Source of the DNA: Ctena decussata | Lineage: Eukaryota; Mollusca; Bivalvia; Lucinida; Lucinidae | Assembly: GCA_963989385.1 (NCBI GenBank) | Contig: OZ022513.1 | Coordinates: 22,075,928 to 22,139,927 of the forward strand | Length of the DNA: 64,000 nucleotides | Direction of reading: 5' to 3' | Shown here: piece by piece, positions 34,049 through 44,300 of the stretch | Layout of the letters: every line of letters starts with the position of its first letter | How positions within the stretch are numbered: the first letter of the stretch is position 1 | Notes under the pieces: generated by a model | Databases searched by the model: none | What the model saw: only the letters and a program-made list of their open reading frames with translations | What the model was told of the DNA's origin: nothing | Program-made: the position numbers and the translations under genes

Positions 34049-36402
34049 TAGATAGACAAATAGAGGAAATAACAAAACATTTCGTCAGCAATCTTCTCAG
34101 AGGCAAAATATCGTTCCGACTGCATGCATATTCTACAAGGATGTACGTATTCGAAATAAAATAAATAGAAAAAAAATACAAAGCTAAAATAGTCGTAGTA
34201 ATAATAATTACAATAGTAAATTATAATGATAATGCATATAAGTAGTCAAGGCTTCCACTGGTGTCAAGGCATTGATGCAGGCACAGGAAAAGTCAACCAC
34301 TCATTATGTACGTACACACACACACATGTTTAGGTAAACGCAACGAAATTTAACATTTGTATTTATTGCATTATACTTACCGATCATAATTTAAGAGTAG
34401 GATAACCTTCCGAATTTACGTTCACTACCCCCACCTTCCGTCCACGCGTTTGAGTGACCCATTTGAGCTCTAACAGTACTCTATTTGTTAATACTGCACA
34501 GGTTTATGTCATGTTTACTTTGAAAACCAACATATTGAATTATGTTAACATCAGTTCAGTTCTTATCGCAAGATGTGCTCGATGTTAGGCACTCCTTTTT
34601 TCTATATTAGTTGTGTAAATAAAACTCCAATAGTATAAACCCGAACAAAATGCTGGAGACTGGTCTGCCTGCTTTGAAAGGCATTACACTTAAGAGTCTA
34701 CATAATACAAAATCATTAAAACATTTGTAATTTGAACGTTTGAAATTCTGAATACAAAATACAAAATACAATATTTTACCAGCCATCCTCCTCCATCTGT
34801 TGTCATATCACAGTACACGTCATAGCCGGTACGCGTAAGTAGTGGGTTCACGTGATAGACCCCGGATGTCGTATGACCTCTGTCTTGATAATCCATGCAA
34901 TCGCCAACGTACGTTTGGCAGGTACCCGTATAACAACCTATAAAAACATGTTTTCTTCAAATGAAGCAAAATAATTACACAGCATTATCAACACCCTATC
35001 AAAACACGTTTTCTTCGAAGAAGCAAAATCATTACAGAACACTATAGACAGTGACAAGTGCTAGTCAATGGTTTCCAAATTCAAAAGGTAAAGGCCAAAG
35101 ACCAACCTTTTTCGTATGAATTTTACATGGGCAACTAAACTCTCATGGCGTCATCTAGAATAATGAAAATCAATCATAGAAGTAATTTAAGGATTTCTGC
35201 TCAGATCATGTGCAACGTACTAAGAAAATAGGTGAAAAAAAATACAATAATCATATACACATAATACCCCTGGCTTGGCGAGAAACACTTTAAAAATCAT
35301 TAAAACTGGTATCCTTATCTGGAATAATGAACGTACAATTTTAATTATTCATTTATTTATTTAATTTTTATCTATAATCTTTATTTTATTTATTGCATTT
35401 ATAATCGAAAGCAAACACTTTTTTGTATAAGTGTATTGTCTCGTTTTTTTTTTATCTTAGTACTTAATAACGGTACTTTGTGTTTTTACATAGATCATTT
35501 AAATGCTCAAAAAATGTGTTTTCGCTAATTTTGGCCAATATGTTTATTCACTAGCGAACTAAAGTATTACTAATAAGAAAACTAAACTGAATGCACAATT
35601 TTTGGGGAAATAGCGCTAAATACCATTTTCATGTTTGCCTCAATTCTCAACAGGAAAGGGATGACTTTGCCATTTCTTTTGTTTAAGAGTTGGTGTTGCA
35701 ACGTCCATAAGGTCATAAAATTTGTTATTCTTTTCGGAAATGGCGGGAAAATGGAGGTTTACACACAGACTTCGAACTTAGTGTGAATGCGTTGAGTGAC
35801 GACCGCCTTTATTAAATACAAAGTTTTCGCAACGTAGATGCAACATCTTGATAAAGTGTCACCATATAACTGCGTTGTTTCAAAATTTTCTGCCGTCATT
35901 AAGTTGCAGTGCGGTAAAAACAATGGTCTCATGTCACTGTGTACCAACTGGATACATTTTAGCGTACAGTAAATGCGCTAAAATAATCACCAAAATAAAT
36001 TGTATAGAAAATTAAAATCTAAAAAAGTTCATTCAAGAGCAGAGAATGCATACAGAAGTAGGAATATGGGCCAGACTACGTAGTTTCGGCTAATTAAGCC
36101 TCGTCAGTGACCCTGACAATATCTGGTAAAGAAACCAGAAAAAAGCATACTGTAATTTCTTAATTCTAATTGGGCAGTCGATTCAAAGACTGATTAATTT
36201 CAAAAGGATCCAAATAATATAAAAGGCGATGATCTAGAATAATATTCTAAATCGATCTCAAATTTTAGATTTCTCAGAATCTATCCTCCGATCTCAAAGG
36301 TAAACACTATCACCTAAAACAGTCTTAGATAGCTCAAAAATACAAGAGAAACTTACCGTTTACTAGTTTATAAAGGAGCAAAACCAATACCGTTGAAGAC
36401 AT
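29259..36402 (-). CDS. FReD gene A: complete fibrinogen-related lectin-like protein (5 coding exons, 241 aa)
   Basis: Coding exons in transcript order: 36402-36357, 34937-34780, 32801-32705, 31292-31128, 29518-29259. Lengths 46+158+97+165+260 give 726 nt, 241 codons plus TAA, with GT donors and AG acceptors at every junction and phases 1-0-1-1. Residues 1-16 are a signal peptide ([16 protein letters not shown]). Residues ~17-241 are one fibrinogen C-terminal domain: CYTGTC and C29 near the start, [12 protein letters not shown] at 57-68, [15 protein letters not shown] at 112-126, the calcium-site motif KDRDND at 170-175 with C182, then [15 protein letters not shown] at 190-204 and EMKIRR near the end. 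There is no Ig or coiled-coil domain, so it resembles single-domain ficolin/techylectin-like FReDs rather than two-domain snail FREPs. Such domains bind acetylated sugars in known family members; the ligand here is not known. Next gene in the same orientation is gene B. Confidence 0.9.
29755..29820. repeat. Fold-back repeat, second member
   Basis: GCAAACAGTGTAGAC and GTCGACACTATTTGC around ATTAGGCGCTGCAAATGCGG. Downstream-side intron 4 of gene A. Confidence 0.65.
30423..30622. repeat. ~200-bp repeat in FReD gene A, 3' copy
   Basis: CAAGAGCAGAGAATACATTC, GGGCCAGACTACGTAGTTTC, GCAGTCGATTCAAAGACTGA. Near-identical to 36003-36203, in intron 4. Confidence 0.75.
30840..30980. repeat. Dispersed repeat, copy 3 (right part)
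   Basis: GTGGGTGGGATTTCGGATTTGATTGTATCAGTTCCTG-type end, in gene A intron 4. Confidence 0.45.
31128..31292 (-). CDS. FReD gene A exon 4
   Basis: 165 nt, acceptor TTTCTAG, donor GTATGT. Encodes the [18 protein letters not shown] block and ends YTGTAG. Same length and phases (1 to 1) as exon 4 of gene B. Confidence 0.9.
31585..31990. repeat. Degenerate TTCATA/TTCACA low-complexity tract
   Basis: Dozens of short words such as TTCATACTT, TTCACA and CATAATTCATA recur with irregular 10-14-bp spacing. Lies in gene A intron 3. Non-coding. Confidence 0.5.
32705..32801 (-). CDS. FReD gene A exon 3
   Basis: 97 nt, acceptor TTTTAG, donor GTATGT. Encodes [16 protein letters not shown] and a [16 protein letters not shown] end, continuing directly from GGGWL of exon 2. 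Phase 0 in, phase 1 out. Confidence 0.88.
32858..33126 (-). mobile_element. Complete tRNA-derived SINE with 13-bp target duplication, in FReD gene A intron 2
   Basis: The right end (5' end of the SINE) is a tRNA-like head reading GCCGGGTAGCGCAATCGGTA, then CTGACTCGTAAGTCAG, then a B box GGGTTCGAATCCC. The body carries a conserved central segment (GGTTAACCGCTTAGGCGG) and a tail ending AAGCATCAAATCAACCAAAA. TTCAAAAGAAGGA occurs immediately on both sides (32845-32857, 33127-33139). The anticodon arm has a 6-nt loop, which argues against a functional tRNA. Confidence 0.85.
33355..33425 (-). mobile_element. Possible tRNA-like SINE head
   Basis: Minus strand GGTCTAGTGGTTTACGCGCT, then GAAGGTTCGACTG. 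Weak A- and B-box similarity only. Confidence 0.25.
34002..34046. repeat. (GA)n microsatellite in gene A intron 2
   Basis: About 22 uninterrupted GA units. Confidence 0.95.
34780..34937 (-). CDS. FReD gene A exon 2 (N-terminal part of fibrinogen domain)
   Basis: 158 nt, acceptor TATAG, donor GTAAAA. Encodes the cysteines that open the domain, SGVYHV and [12 protein letters not shown], the standard start of a fibrinogen C-terminal domain. Ends in phase 0. Confidence 0.9.
34950..36000. other. Intron 1 of FReD gene A, no other feature
   Basis: AT-rich. A short direct repeat (AAAACATGTTTTCTTC/AAAACACGTTTTCTTC with GAAGCAAAAT) lies at 34943-35030. Confidence 0.5.
36003..36203. repeat. ~200-bp repeat in FReD gene A, 5' copy
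   Basis: Same orientation as the 30.4-kb copy; lies in intron 1, so the pair brackets exons 2 to 4. Confidence 0.75.
36357..36402 (-). CDS. FReD gene A exon 1 (signal peptide)
   Basis: ATG at 36402-36400 followed by a leucine/valine-rich stretch. Donor GTAAGT follows immediately (plus-strand acttac at 36351-36356). The upstream ATG at 36410 is in another frame and meets TAG after 15 codons, so the 36402 ATG is preferred. Ends in phase 1. Confidence 0.8.
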
Positions 36403-36844
36403 GGTAACATTGTATTTTAGCCGTTCGTTACTTGGTGCGTGCATAGCCCTTTTTGCATATCTGCTTACAAAAACATGTAGAACGATTCTTAGACTGAAAT
36501 TCTTTATTAAGGCATAGCCAAATATTGAAACTCCTAGGCTAGGTTCCTCGTACTAGAAGTCTGATAAATGCGAATTTGGCGTTTTATAATCTATTCAGCG
36601 CAGTTATTGCCTGGCGCAATGTGAATTATCTGACTCGACTGTGCAAATACATAGCTTTAAGATATTTTCAATTCTCGTTTCAGTATTATAAAATCATTTT
36701 ATTATCTATATGAGTGTATTTTTCCATCGTTATGACATATCATTATCAAACCAAACATGCTCTTTACAATTGCACGTTTGCGAAGACCATGTAGAACTAT
36801 TAATTAAGGCATGTTTCTTATACCACTAAAATATTACTACTTAA

Positions 36845-37060
36845 GGGGAATGCATACACTCTCAGGGGGAAACAACCCTGCCATTCTCATGTCTGCCCCA
36901 CTATTCATTTTGGGATCACTCTTCAAGGGCGGAAATGTATTTCCCTTGAGGCAAATTATTTTTTTTCGGAGTGGATCTCATTTTGGAAGTCAAGGGAAGC
37001 AAACAGGAATTTAAAAAGTTGTTTCATTTTGTAAAATCGGTTGGAAAAACATTTAAATGT
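36845..37060 (+). repeat. Dispersed repeat GGAGCAAATTC, copy 5
   Basis: GGGGAATGCATACACTCTCA, GGGGGAAACAACCCTGCCAT, AGGGAAGCAAACAGGAATTT. Lies about 440 bp upstream of the gene A ATG. Confidence 0.6.
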
Positions 37061-37514
37061 GTGCCCATTCACATTAACAATGGGAATAAGAAATCTCTAA
37101 AGCCCACATTCTGAAACTGTTCAAATGATAATTATATCAAGAAATACTTTGACATTCTTTTCATACACAACAAGGTTAAGCTATTTCATCTATGTATAAG
37201 AGAAATGCAGTACTTTCGAAGCCTTTACATTTATCTCGCCGAGTTTCACAGAAGCAAAACACTGTTCTGGACAAAATATTCTTTCAGTTGATAGTTCATT
37301 TGGTCTGGTGGTTTATATTGACAGCACCGTATGCGTATTTCTATCATGCTAATTTGCCTTTTTTAAACGACCGAAGCAACTGCCACAATAATGACATTAA
37401 CTTCGGTAAGAAGCTTTATCATGGAGCTCATCCGTCAGTGGAGTTGCAATTTCCTTGGTACATTTAGTTTTTAAATGAAATGCTTATGATGAATTACTTA
37501 ATGGTTGAATTGCA

Positions 37515-37877
37515 AGTCACGTATTTGCGGCGTCAAGTGACATTCACTTTTTAGATGATGACGTCCTGAAGATGGCAAAAATGACGTCAGTTTATTCACG
37601 CCAGACGTTGACGTAAAAAATTAAACGACGGTCGTTGAAAGCGGTGCCTTCTTTCAAAGTCAAATAGAAACCTCTCAAGCGCTTAAATTACACATTCTAA
37701 CAAGTTCTAAAGTTCAAACAAAACGTGGTGTGCAAGAATGGGTGAGAGGTGCGGATAGAAAAATCCGTCACTCGGGATCACTGTTCGGCATCACTCGGCA
37801 GCCTCGTGATGCCTAACAGTTATCCCTCGTGACAGATTTTCTATCCACACCTTACACCCATGAAAGATACTTATAGT
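37515..37877. repeat. Hairpin-bearing dispersed element, copy 1
   Basis: GTCACGTATTTGCGGCGTC at the left, GTTGAAAGCGG.GCCTTCTTTC, then a ~100-bp hairpin (37749-37852) of AATCCGTCACTCGGGATCAC and its inverse, ending ATGAAAGATACTTAT. A perfect TGACGTCA occurs near 37585. Confidence 0.7.
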
Positions 37878-38105
37878 CTGCCTGGCTAGCAAATCCGTGA
37901 ATCAGATAATAGAACTTTTGCGATGTCAGCGGCGGTGTAAATGTTTTGGTTTAGATCTGTTTTTGAACGACTCCTTTGCTATGTCATTTAGTTGAAATAA
38001 GGGACCTGTATTCAACCTGATTGCTTCTAGGAAAACAACTTCAAAATAATGAGCCGTATTTATTCTCAAGCTTATGTCGCCACAGCAGTATCTACTAAAT
38101 CATTC

Positions 38106-38362
38106 CTAAACTCGTCTTATTTTCATGTCCGCAGTTTTCAAGGAGTAGTGGTGCCCTCTCCAATGCAACCAATTTACGCCTTCTGCCGGGTGTGTGTGAC
38201 TCCCATTCAGATACAGACCATTCAAATTTGAGTAGGTGCAAGCACCATACCACCAGGCCCCTTTGCTTGTTTGTGCACAATTAGCATTAGCATTAGGGTG
38301 TTCGTCATTGTCTTTGTCCTTAGCTGAAAACATATAACCATTATGGTAGCTAAATGAATCAC
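38106..38362 (-). CDS. FReD gene B exon 5 (C-terminal)
   Basis: 257 nt, acceptor TTTTTTCAG, stop TAG. Encodes [38 protein letters not shown] and MKIRRV. The asparagine/alanine run before the cysteine is a small lineage-specific expansion. Confidence 0.9.
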
Positions 38363-41300
38363 CTGAAAAAAAGAAGATAATTTTATTTTATAAAGAGTTT
38401 AAAACAGAACGAATGCGTATCACGTCGAGGGGATGTGCCTAAAAATCCCGGCCCTGCGGTCAAAGAACAGCTGCTAGATGTGATTCAGAGGATCAGACCA
38501 AGTTTCTATAATACTTATGCGTATAATTTGATCCGGGCTTCTATATCACATCTCCAGGATGTACTCAGATTTCAGGTCCACACTAAACACGAGTGTCTCA
38601 TGTGATCCTATGATCTATGCACATCCACTCGACGTGATACAGAGGATCAGGTGAAGATTTTGTTGGACTAATTTGTACCTCAAGGATAGCCTCGGAATGG
38701 ATTTTCTGTAGTTAAACTATTTCGATTGTGTGGATATAAATTCTAAATAGATTGATCCCTGCGAAGCAAGGAATACAACAAAGAATAAAAATAGCAGACT
38801 CGGTCTAGGTCTAACTTAGTTTGTTCATGACTAATAATGAAATATGCCACACCGGCCATGCCCCCTAGAAACGCTATTATCAGAATGACTCTTAATGAAC
38901 TCAATGATCCCAAAGGACAAGAAAATATGAGCCGCGACGCGAGAAAACCAACAATGTGGTTGTGCGGCCAGTGCAGACTCTGATCAGCCTGGCCATCTGC
39001 CCAGTTTGATAAGACTCTTCATTAAGTGCTCAAAAGGTAGCTAAGGGTCTAAGCTACCTCCATGCGCACAGCGAAGACTCTGATCAGGCTGGGCGGATGC
39101 CCAGGTTGATCTGAGTCTGCGCTGGGCGCACAACCACATTGTTGGTTTTCTCACGTCGCGGCTCATAAAATCGTGGAGACTTTTTACGGCCGCCATAAGG
39201 CAAGTATGCATGTATATTTGGCATAATGCTAGCCGTGCAGACCGTGTATGTTCTTTGCTATCTATTAGTCTTTGACGTTAGGATAGTCTGGTGGCCTCTA
39301 CGCGGGAGGAGCTGAACTATTGCCTTTTTGCTTGCCTTGTTTTGCTTCGCGTGCTGAGAAGAGTGGCGACAGCACCTGCATTAGTAGTTGTAGTCTCTTA
39401 GTCCGCTATACTATGCCTTTTTAACTATCAAAAAATGATTTATAGAGGGTAGGGCAAATTGTTGGCACAGAGTTATTGCAGAAGAAAACTTGTGTCAATA
39501 CTGACAAAATTCTATGAGAAACAACATGGCACCGCTAAAGTCGTTTCTAAATTTATTTCCGATTCGGTGGCCACGCCGAAAAATAACATGGCTTTCGATT
39601 ACATCATTGACGGGTGCCTGTAATGTTACTATTGTGTTCAGCAGCAAGTCGTAAAAACTGCATGCACAAGGTGAAAAAACTAACACAAAACTATAAATAG
39701 AAAAACACCTTGGAAGTATTCAGGAATGGCCTGAACGTATAGTTTACTCTGTTTTGTAAAATGTAATGGGGTAATACAAAATAATCAATGATGGGGCTTA
39801 GACCTCGACAAGAAATTCTTAGGCTCGTTTTCACATTATTTAAGTCTAATGCTCGACAAGCCTGGTATAAGACTAAATAATTTATAAAGAAGCCTGAAAT
39901 TTCCCTATTTCGGCCTCAGTCATCATAGTTTTTCTATATACCTGCAGTTCCTGTATAGCCTGTAACTTTAAGCCTGTAGTTTTCTGTAAAATCCCCAATG
40001 TTAAAAGTGTCATATTTGGCATATGTAGAATTTCCTTCGAAGTCCGTCATATCAATTCGTAGCTCATAGAACCCTTGGGACAGAATTATTTTCAGAGGGC
40101 GTAGTCCTGTCAATGAAAAGAAAATAAAATCTAAAAAATCTATGACCGGAATATACATCATGAATATACATGGTCATGGTGCTCTCATTGTATGTATGAT
40201 GAAAGGTAGCTTAGACCCTTAGCTACCCTTTGAGCGTACAGCAAAGACTCCGATCAAACCGGGCGGATATCCAGGCTGATCTGAGTTTATGTTGGGCGCA
40301 CATGCCACTTTGTAGTTTGTCGTGTCGCGGTTCAGATACAAACAGCCAAGACACCGACAGAAGAAGGGAGAAACGATAACAACAAAACTGAACAATACAT
40401 TTTCGAAAACAGACACACCATTTAGACAAAAAGGGATTATTCAGAATTACAACATTTTGGAAAGCCAAACAATATACAGAAAAGCAAAGAAACCATGCAT
40501 ATGCACCCACTTTCTATCTTATACCAGGAAACAAAAACGGAAGAAAATTAGAAAAAAGATTACCATTTTATCTCACCTTGGCACAAAAACGGAAGCAAAG
40601 TGTCAAAAAAAAATAAATAAATAAAATATATAAATAAAACATAAAAGAGAACTGTTTTTATCATTATCACAGGGACCAACCGTAACGCCGGAAAAGCGGT
40701 CGAAACGTAGGATTTGCGGTGTTTTCACGCCGGATTGCGGTATTTTTCGTAGGATGGGTTGAAAAAACTATTTATTTATAACGTAAGGAGATTTTGTGTG
40801 AGCATTAGAACTAGCCTATCCGGATCTACATAGATGCCTTTAATCGCCAGATCTTCTGTTGGTACATAGATATTGTGGAGATATGCAATCACGCAAGGAA
40901 AAAATTGATTTGCATGTTCGGCCAAACGCTCAGACAGCATTTGAAGCAAGAGGGTTCGTACTTTCTTCAGTTTCCTTAAATTCTTGACCAACTGGTGGAT
41001 CAATTTGCATTTTTAAATCAAACTACATCTTTAACAGCCGATTGCATAGGATCTTTTGCCTGAGGAGGTATAGACTGAGACACAATATGCGAAATTCAAA
41101 GTAACGCCGGATAATGTGGTAACTTCTGCTTTCTCCTTTGGTCAGTAGTTTCACAGATAAACACATTTAAAAGGGTAAAACGCAGGTAAAATACTTATGT
41201 TAATGCAGTTTAGGCGTAAGACTGCTCCCTTCAGCATTAAATGAGAGACACCATGAAATTTTCATTATTTTCTTTGTGGAAATTAGGAGTGTTTCTGTAT

Positions 41301-44300
41301 TCGCCAGTTTTTATTTTAAGACATGCCTTCTTCTGGCATGTTTCATATTCCTTTTAGGTTGAAAGGCCATGTGAAGGAAATGTATTCACCAAGCTGTGAA
41401 TAATTACAAATATCAGGTTCTATTCTATTCTATCCCATAACCTTACAATGTCATTTGGGCACCACACATGACTTGAAACTATCCCTTTCCACCTTGTCCT
41501 GTTTTCAGCTGCCCTAGCTGAGCTGGCGAAATCCATTCTTGTCCACTCTTTAATATCATTGTCTTCACCTCTTCTTCTGTCTATCTCTTCTTCTTTCATT
41601 GCGCCCTGTAGAAACGTCTTTGCTAAACCAGAAGACCTTGAGGCGTGGACAAACCACCTTGGTTTCCGTTTCTTGACCAGGGCCAGAAGTTCATTATATT
41701 CTCCAATGGCTGCTTTGATCTTTCTGCGAACCTCTTCATGGGCTATATGGTCCTTGTACGAAATGTTTAGTAATCTTCGGTAGCATCCATTTCAAAGGCC
41801 TGTGTTTCTCTGACTCTGCTGTCAAGATCCACTATTCACAGGCATACAGAAATATGGAAATGACAAGGGAGCGCATAAAATTTACCTTTGATCCAAGAGA
41901 TATGCTGTTATTTCTCCTAATTGGCTTCAGCTTTATAAAAGCTGAAGTGGCCTGTTCAATCCTGAGAGAACCCCCTGGTTAACCCCATCATTTGAGACAA
42001 CTGCTCTAAGGTATTTGAAGTGTGTTACAGTACCCAGCTTTTGCCCTTTTATCTTGATCTCCATCTGGATGTCATTGGCGCTGTTTGTCATCAGTTTAGT
42101 CTTCTTAGCACTGATCTCCATCGTATACCTTGTAAACGGTTGGCGATACTTTCAACTAGGGCTTCTAGTTCCTGCTCTACCTCAGCTAGGGCGTCTTTGT
42201 CATCTGCAAACTGCAGGTACGTAATATTTCAGCCGCCTATGCTAACCTTTCGTCATGTTCTTCCAGAGCATCAGACACGATGAGCTCGAGGAAAAATGTA
42301 GAACAGGGTGGGTGACTGAGGACATCCTTGCCTTACTCTAAATGTTGTTCTGAATCATATTTTCTCGCTGCCATTCATCAGGAATGCACTTGTAGCCTTT
42401 ACGTAGAGTTGCTCAACGGTGCAAACTAGATTTGCACTGATATTGTACTTCCGCATTGTGGCCAACGAGGCTGCATATCATACTCTCCAAGAGGCTTTTT
42501 TGAAATTAATAAAGACATGGTACAGATTTTATTGATTTGTAAGATACTTTTCACACAAGATTCTAAGGTTTAAGAGCTGTTCTGTGGTACTCTTTTCTGC
42601 TCTGAATCCGGTTCACCCCAGGTTAAATGCTCTGGCATTTCTTATTTCCGTTTTTTATGCCCCGAACTTCAAAGAAGTTGAAAGGGCAAGTTGCTGTCGC
42701 TTTATCTGTTCGTCAGTTCTTCTTCTCGTCCTTAATACCTGATGCAGCTACTGGGCTGGAGAACCATTGCGCCTAGGTAATTAAAAAGTTATTTCCCTGA
42801 CAATCATTACTGATGTAGCTACTAGGCTCAAGAAACATTGTGTCTAGGGTTTCGCAATCCCATATACCAATAGGTCATGAAAACTGAGGGGACCCATGTT
42901 GTTTTTCTCTGTCAGATTTGTACTTTTATTATAGTTACCTCCCCTTTCTCAAAATTAAGATAAAGTCGCGTTACCATGATATCTAAAGAAGTATTTAAGC
43001 TAGGATAATGATATTTAGTATACAGTTTTTGGGTGAGGTGTACAAGATCTGATTAATCTTTGGGCAAATTCGGTCGAAATGACTGAGTTAGGCCCCTCAG
43101 TATTCAAATTTTCAATTTTTCGGACTTCTGAACCAGTTTGCCCAGTTTGGGGAAACAAGTAGTCCTTGATGTGCAAATAGTTTTGGCAAAGATAAATAAA
43201 TGTGTTCATTAATTACGGAGTATTTACCCTGTTGGTCACCTATGCAGATATGGGCTCAAGAACCACTGGCTTTAGAAGTTGAAATTTATATATCTTTAGG
43301 TCATGAAAAAAGTGAAAGTCTATTATTTTCAGCCGTCGAACTTGTACTTTTAGAGTTATTTCCCTTTATCAAAATAAAATCGAAATCTTATTAGCACAAT
43401 ATCTGAATAATACTTTGCGAAAGGATGTTAACATTTAGCTTTAATATTAGATGTAGAAGAATTTATTAACTTTTGGGCAAATTTAGTTTGAAAATGATGG
43501 AGAGATGCCCCTTGCTTGAATTTGTTAACTTCTAAACCACTTTATCTAGGAAGCTGTTTTTTTTGTTGTTGTTGTTGTTTTATATATATATATATATATA
43601 TATATTTTTAGACCTTGATGTGTCATATATTTTGGTAAAGGTGAGGAAGGTATTCTTGCGTTTTTTGACTTGTGTACTTACATATTTAGATTAAACACAA
43701 TTTTAACAAAACATCTAGAGAACCATTTGAGATAGGATTCTGATATGTGGCATATAGCTTGGGATCAGTATGTAGATAATCTAATAAACTTCTGAGAATT
43801 TTCTTAAAATTAATAGCAATGTGTCCCTTTTTCAGATTTTGACATTGTAAAGCTTTGCCATATAAGGTCATTACAACGTTTAAACATTAATTCAGCACAG
43901 ACAACATGAAGATAGCCATAAAATATAGCTACAGAGCCTTATTTTCTTTTCTGCTTGGTGCCTTGTTCGGTTCCTGTTCTGATACTAACTATCTGCGACC
44001 CAAAACATTTGTTTGTACGGTTTGTGAGTTGTTACTACTCAGTCGACAGCTTAGGTCATGCTGAGCCAGTAGGTCATTCGTCAACACCGTTATTGGGTAG
44101 GCTTAAACCTTTTAAGCGGTTAACCAGTACCAAACAAGCTCGCGCTAGTAGTATCTGACAACTACCGTTGGGTGATAACGATTGAAACCACAATATTTCA
44201 GTCAAGAACAGTCGGTCTCCCAAGAGATTATGCATTAGAAAATGAAAGATAGGATTGACGTAAAGAAGAAGGCACACACATCAAAAAACTGGCCCACCCT

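Noticed and set aside
40322..40624. 100-codon lysine-rich frame
   Set aside because: Low-complexity AT-rich sequence partly over a MITE end and within an intron; no recognisable motif.
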